This document shows positions 16,656 through 23,541 of a stretch of DNA of 39,234 bases, piece after piece; positions within the stretch are counted from its first letter, which is position 1; each line of letters begins with the position of its first letter. The DNA is taken from contig UQSG01000026.1 of assembly GCA_900543695.1 (NCBI GenBank), forward strand, positions 1-39,234. Direction: 5' to 3'. The notes beneath the pieces were generated by a model. That model did no database searches, had not been told where the DNA came from, and saw only the letters and a program-made list of their open reading frames with translations. A program made the position numbers and the translations under genes. The stretch is from an uncultured Clostridium sp. (GTDB taxonomy: Bacteria; Bacillota; Clostridia; UBA1212; UBA1255).

Positions 16656-16673
16656 AATATTTTTCCACGGACG

Positions 16674-16703
16674 TTGCAACCGCTTTGTCCGATGTGATAA
16701 TAT
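16674..16703 (+). promoter_or_regulatory. possible promoter of the CoaD-like gene
   Basis: TTGCAA (16674-16679), 18 bp, TAATAT (16698-16703). Weak but correctly placed. Confidence 0.4.
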
Positions 16704-16743
16704 ATATGTAATATCAAAATTTATATAAAGGGGCGTGCTTTCG

Positions 16744-17241
16744 ATGGCAAAGAAATTTTTAGGTACCGTAATTCTTCCGGGAATGTTCGATCCGGTTACG
16801 ACCGGACACATGAATTCGTTGAAATATCTTTCCGAACGCAGCGATAAGGTTTATGCGGTGATCATGACGCTGAAATCAGAAGAGCAGAACCGATGGATCC
16901 CCTCGGAAACCATGAAGCGTCTGATCGAAGCTGCGATTGCGGAGGAAAAGCTCGACAATGTATCCGTCTATATCGAAAGCGAAGGCTGGCTGGCCCATTC
17001 CATTGAAACGCTGGGCGCGGACGGCGTTGCCAGGAGCTTTCACCCGAACATTAATATCGAGAAGGAGGTGGAGCTGATCCGCTCCGTAATCGAGCTGGGA
17101 ATCCCGCTGCACCTGATCCCCAGCCATCTGGAGCTGCGCTCCTCCCACATCCGCTGGCTTTCCGAGGAACAGCTGATGGACGAATTTAAAGAGCAGGTGC
17201 CCGCAAGCGTGTACAGATATATTCAGGAAAATATCGTATAA
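16744..17241 (+). CDS. CoaD-like nucleotidyltransferase (pantetheine-phosphate adenylyltransferase family)
   Basis: 165 aa. PGMFDPVTTGHMNSLKYL is the HIGH-type nucleotide motif (TxGH) and RSSHIRWL stands where CoaD has SSSxVR. Length fits CoaD (about 160 aa). The start ATG 16744 was preferred over GTG 16735, which is only 1 nt after the AAAGGGG ribosome site. The middle motif differs: CoaD usually has an RGLR...DFEYE segment, here VARSFHPNINIEKEVEL. It could be the genuine CoA-pathway enzyme in a diverged form or a paralogue transferring a nucleotide to another acceptor. Cytoplasmic, single gene with its own terminator. Confidence 0.7.
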   Translation: MAKKFLGTVILPGMFDPVTTGHMNSLKYLSERSDKVYAVIMTLKSEEQNRWIPSETMKRLIEAAIAEEKLDNVSVYIESEGWLAHSIETLGADGVARSFHPNINIEKEVELIRSVIELGIPLHLIPSHLELRSSHIRWLSEEQLMDEFKEQVPASVYRYIQENIV

Positions 17242-17262
17242 CCTTTCCTCATCCGGAAAGAC

Positions 17263-17289
17263 GCGGCCACGCAGTATGGCCGCATTTTT
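17263..17289 (+). terminator. terminator after the CoaD-like gene
   Basis: GCGGCC (17263-17268) pairs with GGCCGC (17278-17283), then a T run. Confidence 0.8.
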
Positions 17290-17298
17290 CATTTACAG

Positions 17299-17326
17299 TT
17301 GATTTTCCCAAAAAACGATGTATAAT
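17299..17326 (+). promoter_or_regulatory. promoter of the potassium uptake operon
   Basis: TTGATT (17299-17304), 16 bp, TATAAT (17321-17326). The leader to the AGGAGG site is only about 10 nt, leaving no room for a riboswitch. Confidence 0.65.
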
Positions 17327-17355
17327 AGTGCGCTGTAAAAGAGGAGGCATCAGGC

Positions 17356-18714
17356 ATCATTACAAAAAAGCTTGTATCTTATTTCCGGCAGCTTTCGCCT
17401 ATGAAAATCATACTTTTGGGATACTGTTTCATCATCCTTCTGGGCACCGTACTTCTCAGGCTGCCCGCTGCCGTGCGCGACGGTTCAGAGCAATCCGTTC
17501 TGACGGCTTTTTTCACCGCAACCTCCTCGACGTGTGTGACCGGTCTCGTCAGAGCCGATACCTGCACAAACTGGACGCTGTTCGGCCAGGCGGTGATCCT
17601 CGTGCTGATTCAAACCGGCGGGATCGGATTCATGACAATCTGTATTTCTGCGCTTTCACTGACAAAGAAAAACATCGGGCTCGCATCGCGATCTCTGATG
17701 CAGAACTCTATTTCCGCGCCGCAGCTGGGCGGGATCGTCCGTATGACGAAATTTATTTCTCTGGGGACTCTACTCATAGAAGGAATCGGTGCGCTGCTGC
17801 TTGCGTTTTACTTCTGCCCCCTGCTGGGGCTCGGAAGGGGCATATGGTATTCCATATTTCACAGTATTTCCGCATTCTGCAATGCCGGATTCGATCTGAT
17901 GGGGATTCAGGGCGAATATTCCTCGCTGACCAGCGTTGTCGGCAATTGGTATGTTAATCTCATCATCATGCTGCTGATTGTGATCGGTGGGCTTGGCTTT
18001 TTCGTCTGGCGGAATTTGCTGGATTCAAAATTTCAATATAAAAAAATGCTTCTTCACACAAGAATTGTGATGTTCGTAACCGCATTTCTGATCCTGGGCG
18101 GGGCGCTGCTTTTGTTCCTGACGGAGCACGGCGGAGATGCCTACCATGATAAATCCCTTTCAGAGCAAATCGCGGCCTCCTTCTTTCAGTCTGTCAGCGC
18201 CAGAACGGCAGGTTTCAATACCGTAGAGCTTGCGAAGATGACGGAGGCCGGCAGATTTATCCTCATATGCCTGATGATGATCGGCGGATCGGCAGGCTCT
18301 ACAGCAGGAGGCATTAAAACGACGACGTTTGCCGTATTGATGCTTTCGATCATAACCACCTTCCGCCACAGGAAATCTGTGGAAGCGTTCGGCCGCCGGA
18401 TGGAAGACGGCATTGCACGGACGGCATCCTGCGTATTTATGATGTATTTGCTGCTCTCCTGCGGAGGTGCCGTTCTCATATCGCGCATCGAAGGCATCGC
18501 TTTCCTGGATGCACTCTTTGAAACGGTATCTGCCATCGCGACGGTGGGCCTTTCCGTAGGACTCACGCCAACGCTTGGGATCATGTCGTGTCTGATCCTC
18601 TGTTTTTTGATGATATTCGGCAGGGTTGGCTCTATGACGATGCTTCTCGCATTTTCCTCGAATAAAAATATTAAAATATCTTCTCTTCCGCTTGAGAAGG
18701 TGCAGATCGGTTAA
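17356..18714 (+). CDS. ktrB: TrkH/KtrB-family potassium uptake channel subunit
   Basis: About 452 aa, multi-spanning membrane protein with the four-repeat P-loop plan: FTATSSTCVTGLV, FHSISAFCNAGFD, FFQSVSARTAGFN and FETVSAIATVGLS are the filter segments, and GGSAGSTAGGIKTTT the gating loop. It conducts K+ (or Na+-coupled K+) inward together with the cytosolic KtrA ring. Start: the first ATG (17401) has no ribosome site, and homologues have a basic segment ending LSPxQI before the first helix, which is encoded just upstream here (LVSYFRQLSP). AGGAGG (17342-17347) is followed after 8 nt by ATC 17356 and after 11 nt by ATT 17359, with no ATG, GTG or TTG in frame. An ATC or ATT start is therefore likely. 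ktrA follows after 20 nt. Confidence 0.85.
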   Translation: MITKKLVSYFRQLSPMKIILLGYCFIILLGTVLLRLPAAVRDGSEQSVLTAFFTATSSTCVTGLVRADTCTNWTLFGQAVILVLIQTGGIGFMTICISALSLTKKNIGLASRSLMQNSISAPQLGGIVRMTKFISLGTLLIEGIGALLLAFYFCPLLGLGRGIWYSIFHSISAFCNAGFDLMGIQGEYSSLTSVVGNWYVNLIIMLLIVIGGLGFFVWRNLLDSKFQYKKMLLHTRIVMFVTAFLILGGALLLFLTEHGGDAYHDKSLSEQIAASFFQSVSARTAGFNTVELAKMTEAGRFILICLMMIGGSAGSTAGGIKTTTFAVLMLSIITTFRHRKSVEAFGRRMEDGIARTASCVFMMYLLLSCGGAVLISRIEGIAFLDALFETVSAIATVGLSVGLTPTLGIMSCLILCFLMIFGRVGSMTMLLAFSSNKNIKISSLPLEKVQIG

Positions 18715-18734
18715 GAGTTACGGAGGTAAAACAG

Positions 18735-19379
18735 ATGAAATCTATTTTAATTATCGGTCTCGGTCGTTTTGGAAGACATATGGCCGCAAAATTTATTGAA
18801 GAGGGCAATTCCGTTCTGGCAATTGAGAAAAACGCAGAGCGCGCGGATAATGCCATCAATATCATTGACAATATCCAAATCGGGGATGCAACCAACGAAA
18901 TCTTTATGCAGTCTCTGGGAATAAAAAATTTTGATATCTGCGTTGTAGCGATTGGCGACAATTTTCAGAATGCGCTTGAAATAACGGTTCTTCTGAAGGA
19001 TAACGGCGCAAAGTTCATACTGGCGCGTGCAAGCCGCGACGTACACAGAAAGCTGCTGCTGCGCAACGGCGCAGACAACGTCGTTTATGCGGAACGCGAA
19101 ATGGCGGAACGGCTCGCCATCAAATACGGCGCAAAAAACATTTTCGATTATGTCGAGCTTACGCCGGAAATCGCAATTTACGAGCTGGCTGTTCCGGAAA
19201 GCTGGTGCGGAAAAAGCATTATTGAAAATTCCGTTCGAACGCGTTACCACATCAGCATTCTTGCAACAAAAAAGGACGGCGAAATAAATCCGCTTCCCCC
19301 ACCGGATCATATTTTCAATAAAAACGAAACGCTGATCGTAATGGGAAAGCCGGAAAGTCTTAAAAATCTTACGAAATAG
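18735..19379 (+). CDS. ktrA: KtrA/TrkA-type regulatory subunit of potassium uptake
   Basis: 214 aa. RCK-N Rossmann domain (about 1-125): ILIIGLGRFGRHMA with the GxGxxG nucleotide site, IGDATNE and VVAIGDNFQNALEI. RCK-C domain (about 135-214): LAVPESWCGKSI and NETLIVMGKPESL. It forms an octameric ring below KtrB and gates it in response to ATP/ADP and c-di-AMP in characterised homologues. GGAGG lies 7-8 nt before ATG 18735; gap to ktrB is 20 nt, one operon. Length and both domains are normal for KtrA. Confidence 0.9.
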   Translation: MKSILIIGLGRFGRHMAAKFIEEGNSVLAIEKNAERADNAINIIDNIQIGDATNEIFMQSLGIKNFDICVVAIGDNFQNALEITVLLKDNGAKFILARASRDVHRKLLLRNGADNVVYAEREMAERLAIKYGAKNIFDYVELTPEIAIYELAVPESWCGKSIIENSVRTRYHISILATKKDGEINPLPPPDHIFNKNETLIVMGKPESLKNLTK

Positions 19380-19397
19380 CCGCGCTTTTCAATAAGC

Positions 19398-20228
19398 TCA
19401 GAACCATTTTTTATGCTTGAAAAAAAGAATGCATAGAGAGCAGACGAATACGCTCAGCAGAATCACATATAGATATCCGTATCGCCATTCAAGCTCCGGA
19501 ATTGCGGCAAAATTCATGCCGTACCATCCGGCGATCAGGGTAAGCGGCAGGAAAACGGTCGTGATGACTGTAAAAACCTTCATGACCTGATTTTGTTCAA
19601 TTTCAATTTGCGCCTGATAGGCTTCTCTCACCTGCGTAATATATTCACGCAGATGAAAGACAGAATCAAGAAGATGGCTGACATGCCGATCGGCGAAGCG
19701 GAGCTGCCGGCGCGTTTCCTTGTCAAAAATTTCGGCGTCGTCCTCCGTCAGTTCCCCGAGAATCATTCCAAGCTGTTCGTAATAACGTTTTAAGCGCAGA
19801 AGCCTTTTTCGGATCTGTATGATTTTTTTCTCCGCATGATCCGCAGGCTTCCGTGCCGTCAGAAGCAGGTCTTCCAGCGTTTCGATTTCGGCCTCCAGCC
19901 GTTCCAGGCCGTCGATATCCTCTGCGGTCAGCGCAGTAAAAAAGCGCGCTACGCATAAGAGCGGGTTTTCCTGTTTTTCTCCGTCCTTCAGAATTTTCCG
20001 GCAGCGCGGGGAGCGCGTGAAAAAGAACGCATCCTTTTTGCTGCAATACAGGTAAACAGGTTCCTCCTTTTCTTTGTCATTTTTCAAATCCAGAAGGGAG
20101 AACAAAAGGAAATACCCCTCGCGCACAGGAATGCATATACGTCTGCAGGCGGCGATCCGCATGTACAGTTCCTCGCCAAGTGTTTCTTTTAACATCGCAA
20201 GTTCTTCCGGGCTGGATAATTTTATCAT
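19398..20228 (-). CDS. CorA-family divalent cation transporter
   Basis: 276 aa from ATG 20228; the frame is open higher up, but the GGAAAGAG ribosome site precedes this ATG. A soluble N-terminal domain ends in long charged helices (about 110-215: LERLEAEIETLEDLLLTAR, KKIIQIRKRLLRLKRYYEQL), then two C-terminal membrane segments with YGMNF between them (GMN at 237-239) and a basic tail KHKKWF. GMN is the selectivity loop of Mg2+/Co2+ CorA channels. The protein is shorter at the N-terminus than typical CorA (about 310-320 aa). Convergent with ktrA; only 18 nt separate them. Confidence 0.85.
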   Translation of the reverse strand: MIKLSSPEELAMLKETLGEELYMRIAACRRICIPVREGYFLLFSLLDLKNDKEKEEPVYLYCSKKDAFFFTRSPRCRKILKDGEKQENPLLCVARFFTALTAEDIDGLERLEAEIETLEDLLLTARKPADHAEKKIIQIRKRLLRLKRYYEQLGMILGELTEDDAEIFDKETRRQLRFADRHVSHLLDSVFHLREYITQVREAYQAQIEIEQNQVMKVFTVITTVFLPLTLIAGWYGMNFAAIPELEWRYGYLYVILLSVFVCSLCILFFKHKKWF

Positions 20229-20259
20229 TTCTGCCACTCTTTCCGTCGTGTTTTTATAA

Positions 20260-20289
20260 ATGATACCATAAGGCTGCCTTGCATGGCAA
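20260..20289 (-). promoter_or_regulatory. possible promoter of the CorA gene
   Basis: Minus strand TTGCCA (20284-20289), 18 bp, TATCAT (20260-20265) with an upstream TGG (extended -10). Confidence 0.45.
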
Positions 20290-20331
20290 TAAAAACAAAT
20301 CACGGCGAAAGGCCTGCCGCCCTCCGCCGTG
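20288..20331 (-). terminator. terminator of the LamG lipoprotein gene
   Basis: CACGGCG (20301-20307) pairs with CGCCGTG (20325-20331); on the minus strand it is followed by ATTTGTTTTTATT. It overlaps the CorA promoter region. Confidence 0.6.
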
Positions 20332-20352
20332 AGAGAATACTCCGCTGTATAC

Positions 20353-21315
20353 TTACTGCACCGCATCCAGGTACAAATTATACACCTGAGAAGCAGTCAA
20401 GGGAGTAGAATAAATTCTGGCAATCGCCAGAGAGCCGTTCATTCCAAGCTCTCCCTGATCTGTCGGTCCCGCGTCTCCGCCGATTCCAAGGTACTGTGAG
20501 GTTTCCTGGGGGAACTGCAGGGGCCCGGTAATTTCCGTGCTTTTTATCAGCTGGCCGTCGTAGTACAGAGACATCGTGCTTCCGTCAAACGTCCCGACTA
20601 CATGATAATAGCGGTCCAGCTCTACAGGCTCTTCATGGTACAGGTTGACATAGCCGCCGGCGCCTATATCGTACATGCAGAATCCAATCGACGCATTTGC
20701 GCCGCCGTTCAGATCGTTTTCGGCATTGTTCGGATCGAAATCGATCCCAAAGCCGCCGCCCTGCATATAACCGAGCAGCGTTCCGTACATCGTGTCATCC
20801 GTGATCTTCGCATATACTTCAAGCGAGAAGCCATCCTCCAGCGTCGCATGATAATCCGCGCCGAATCCGTATGCCGCGTACATGGAAATCTCATTGATCG
20901 AAGCGTCTCCGCTGCCCAGAAATTCCGCCGCCGTCTTGTTGATCAGCGGATCCGTTTCAACGATCGGATCGTTGATGGGCGTCAGCTCCAGCTGCGCCGC
21001 GGACTGATCCTTTGCCTCCTCATCTTCAAATACGAGATCAAGGAGGTCGGCCGCCGCGGCTTTATCGTTCGCATCGTATCCCTCCGGAGGATCCGTCAGC
21101 TTCAGCGGCGTAGGAGATGCGGGCGCGGTTGGTTCCGCCTCCGCGGTCGGAGTAGCCTCCGTGCTCGAAGAAGCCGTTGCCTTTGCAGTGGCGGAAGGAG
21201 AAGCCGTCGGGTCGGCAGTCCCGTCCTGATTTTCCGAGCAGCCCGACGTCAGACACAGCGAAGCAGCCAGAAGCACGATAAGAAACGGAAGCAATTTGCT
21301 TTTTGTCCTTTTCAT
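20353..21315 (-). CDS. lipoprotein with a LamG/concanavalin-A-like domain
   Basis: 320 aa. Lipobox LTSGC (Cys 26), then a long Ala/Thr/Ser/Pro linker (about 30-70) that lifts the domain off the membrane. The C-terminal domain (about 130-320) reads MYAAYGFGADYHATLEDGFSLEVYAKI, YHVVGTFDGSTMSLYYDGQL and LAIARIYSTPLTASQVYNLY, the usual LamG/laminin-G_3 signature (VVGTFDG...LYYDG...YS.PLTASQV). Probably binds glycan at the cell surface; no catalytic residues are evident. AAAGGAA precedes ATG 21315. Own terminator at 20288-20331. Confidence 0.8.
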   Translation of the reverse strand: MKRTKSKLLPFLIVLLAASLCLTSGCSENQDGTADPTASPSATAKATASSSTEATPTAEAEPTAPASPTPLKLTDPPEGYDANDKAAAADLLDLVFEDEEAKDQSAAQLELTPINDPIVETDPLINKTAAEFLGSGDASINEISMYAAYGFGADYHATLEDGFSLEVYAKITDDTMYGTLLGYMQGGGFGIDFDPNNAENDLNGGANASIGFCMYDIGAGGYVNLYHEEPVELDRYYHVVGTFDGSTMSLYYDGQLIKSTEITGPLQFPQETSQYLGIGGDAGPTDQGELGMNGSLAIARIYSTPLTASQVYNLYLDAVQ

Positions 21316-21422
21316 ACATAAGTTCCTTTCGTTTACTAGTTTTAAACAGCGGCTTTATTTTAACACTGTCGGTGCTTAATGTCCATATGCTTTAGGTAAA
21401 ATTTACTTATAAATTCATATTT

Positions 21423-21980
21423 TCAATTGTATACGGTATAATCCCTTTCAAAGATTTCGTCTGTCAGCTGGCGCAGCAGCGTTTCCAGGCAGAGCCCTGA
21501 CGCCAGCTTTTCGCAAATAAAGGCTTTGCTTTTTCCGTTGTATTTCGGGAGACGGTTCTTCCGCAAAAGATTTGCAAGCTCGTTCCGCCACAGCAGGCTC
21601 AGTTGGCGCTTTATATCGCATCCGGGATTTGGCTGCGCCGCTCTGGATTCTTCAATTCTGGGCCGTTTCGTATCTGGATCGCGCGACACGACAAGGATTC
21701 CCCAGAAGTCCGGAATATGCTCGCCGGCATGAATTCTGTGGCTTGCGCCTACCACAAGATAATTTTTCCCGCAATATTTGTTGTAATTTCGAATCTGGCT
21801 TTTCAGGCGTGCGTACGAATCACCGTCGCTTTTGATTTCAAGTCCGATCAGCTCTCCGTCCGTTATGGCAATCACATCGGCGCGCGACGTTCCGATATTT
21901 TTTTCTTCGAAAATACGCACCTTTCCATATCGCGTTTCCAAGTATAAAAAAAGCGGCTCCCTGATATCAGCGTCCAGCAT
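21423..21980 (-). CDS. sce7726-family protein, PD-(D/E)XK nuclease-like
   Basis: 185 aa. It begins DADIREPLFLYLETRYG and continues IFEEKNIGTSRADVIAITDG with LIGLEIKSDGDSYARLKSQI: an Asp followed by ExK, the PD-(D/E)XK catalytic arrangement, as in the sce7726 family. YLVVGASH and WGILVVSRD complete the core. The C-terminal 60 residues are a helical region (LWRNELANLLRKNRL). Predicted DNA- or RNA-cutting enzyme of unknown biological role, perhaps repair or defence. Last gene of an operon after the HAD phosphatase and acetyltransferase genes (9-nt gap). Confidence 0.8.
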   Translation of the reverse strand: MLDADIREPLFLYLETRYGKVRIFEEKNIGTSRADVIAITDGELIGLEIKSDGDSYARLKSQIRNYNKYCGKNYLVVGASHRIHAGEHIPDFWGILVVSRDPDTKRPRIEESRAAQPNPGCDIKRQLSLLWRNELANLLRKNRLPKYNGKSKAFICEKLASGLCLETLLRQLTDEIFERDYTVYN

Positions 21981-21989
21981 GGGAGATCC

Positions 21990-22592
21990 TCACTCCGTTA
22001 CGATTTTCCTGTCCTTATAATAATATACTGCGTCATGCTCGCCGATCTCCCGAAGAATACGACACGGATTTCCTACTGCGACGACGTTCGGCGGCACATT
22101 CTTTGTCACTACGCTGCCTGCGCCAATCACAGAATTTTCGCCAATCTGCACACCGGGCAAAATCACGGCGCCCGCGCCGATCCAGACGTTATTCCCAATC
22201 CGGACGGGAATGTTGAACTGTGCAGCTTTGCGGCGCAGCTCGGGATTTACAGGATGACCGGCCGTTGCTACTGTGACGTTCGGCCCGAACATAACATGAT
22301 CGCCCACGTAGATATCCGTATCATCTACGAGCGTAAGGTTGAAATTCGCATATATGTGATTGCCGAAATGCGTATTTCTGCCCCAATTCGTGTGAAGCGG
22401 CGGCTCGACGTAGCAGCCCTCTCCCACCGATGCAAACAGCTCCTTCAGAAGCGCCGCACGCTTTTCATGCTCCGAAGGACGCGTTGCGTTAAAATCATAT
22501 AATTTCTCCAGGCATTTTTCCTGTTCGGCCACGAGCTCCGGATCGGAACAGAAATAAATTTCTCCGCCTGCCATTTTTTCTTTCAGCGTCAT
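21990..22592 (-). CDS. sugar O-acetyltransferase, maltose/galactoside acetyltransferase type
   Basis: 200 aa, normal for the LacA/Maa family. N-terminal Mac domain MTLKEKMAGGEIYFCSDPEL; then a left-handed beta-helix of hexapeptides: IYVGDHVMFGPNVTVATAGHPV (catalytic His in AGHPV), RIGNNVWIGAGAVILPGVQI, and NSVIGAGSVVTKNVPPN VVAVGNPCRIL. Acetylates a sugar hydroxyl from acetyl-CoA in the cytoplasm, possibly to detoxify excess sugar. Its ATG overlaps the TGA of the HAD gene by 4 nt (ATGA), so translation is coupled. Confidence 0.9.
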   Translation of the reverse strand: MTLKEKMAGGEIYFCSDPELVAEQEKCLEKLYDFNATRPSEHEKRAALLKELFASVGEGCYVEPPLHTNWGRNTHFGNHIYANFNLTLVDDTDIYVGDHVMFGPNVTVATAGHPVNPELRRKAAQFNIPVRIGNNVWIGAGAVILPGVQIGENSVIGAGSVVTKNVPPNVVAVGNPCRILREIGEHDAVYYYKDRKIVTE

Positions 22593-23383
22593 CCGGCTTC
22601 CCCCTCCGCGGCCGGAGGAATTTCCCCGACGTTTTCCAGAACGATTCTGGGGCGGTACGGATAGCGCTGCATGGTCTCGCGCGAGGTCACGCCGGTCAGG
22701 ACAAGCACGGTATCCAGGCCGCTTTCGATGCCGGCGATAATATCGGTATCCATCCGATCTCCGATAATCGCGGCGTCCTGAGAATGGACGCCCAGCATTT
22801 TCAGTCCCGTACGCATCATCAGCGGATTCGGCTTTCCCACATAATAGGCGGATTTCCCCGTAGCCATTTCAATCGGAGAAATCAGCGCCCGGCAGGCCGG
22901 TACGATCCCGTTCTCCAGCGGAGCCGTAAGATCCGTGTTCGTGCCGATCAGCTTGGAGCCGTTCAATACGTGCTGCACCGCCCTGCAGATACTGTCGTAA
23001 TTATAATTGTTCGTCTCTCCCACAATGACGTAATCCGGATCGACCGTATTAATCGTAATCCCGGCATCATGCAGCGCATTGAACAGACCGGGCTCGCCGA
23101 TGACAAAGGCACTGCAGCCAGGATTCTGGGAGCTGATAAATTTTGCCGTTGCCAGCGCGCTCGTATAAAAATGGCTTTCGTCGACCTCCAGCCCCATTCG
23201 GCGCAGCTTCATTTGCAGATCCTTCGGTGAATATCCGCTGCCATTCGTCAGAAACAGGAATTTTTTGTTTTCTCTGTAAAGCCATTCCACAAACTCCTTG
23301 ACGCCCGGAAGCAGACGGTTCCCGTGATAGATGACGCCGTCCATATCGCAGATATACCCTTGTTTTTCCCTTAAAATATCTAT
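22589..23383 (-). CDS. HAD-IIA family phosphatase (NagD-like), probable ATA start
   Basis: 264 aa from 23383. HAD motif I is CDMDGVIYHG with the nucleophile Asp encoded at 23345-23347; motif II FLTNGSG; motif III KPNPLMM; motif IV IGDRMDTDI. The cap domain sits between II and III, as in NagD. The first ATG (23344) would start at the Met of DMDG and lose the catalytic Asp. In-frame sequence continues upstream as IDILREKQGYIC to a stop at 23390-23392 with no ATG, GTG or TTG. ATA 23383 lies 9 nt after GGGAG (23393-23397), and related proteins from memory begin MDILKEK, so ATA probably replaces ATG. Hydrolyses small phosphates; substrate unknown. First gene of the operon. Confidence 0.85.
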   Translation of the reverse strand: MDILREKQGYICDMDGVIYHGNRLLPGVKEFVEWLYRENKKFLFLTNGSGYSPKDLQMKLRRMGLEVDESHFYTSALATAKFISSQNPGCSAFVIGEPGLFNALHDAGITINTVDPDYVIVGETNNYNYDSICRAVQHVLNGSKLIGTNTDLTAPLENGIVPACRALISPIEMATGKSAYYVGKPNPLMMRTGLKMLGVHSQDAAIIGDRMDTDIIAGIESGLDTVLVLTGVTSRETMQRYPYRPRIVLENVGEIPPAAEGEAG

Positions 23384-23423
23384 AACGATTCACTCCCTGC
23401 CTGTTTATAATTGTACACTCTTT

Positions 23424-23452
23424 ACTATAAAAAAATACGAAGAAAAAAGCAA
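23424..23452 (-). promoter_or_regulatory. possible promoter of the HAD operon
   Basis: Minus strand TTGCTT (23447-23452), 17 bp, TATAGT (23424-23429). Confidence 0.45.
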
Positions 23453-23483
23453 TCCGTTTTTGATCAAAGCCGCGTAAAATTTT

Positions 23484-23521
23484 TAATCAAAAACCCCGGA
23501 TACAGCGCCGCATCCGGGGTT
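23484..23521 (-). terminator. terminator of the marR-ABC operon
   Basis: AACCCCGGAT (23492-23501 on plus) pairs with ATCCGGGGTT (23512-23521); on the minus strand it is followed by TTTGATT. Confidence 0.8.
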
Positions 23522-23541
23522 GCGTTGCTATCAGTCTCGAA

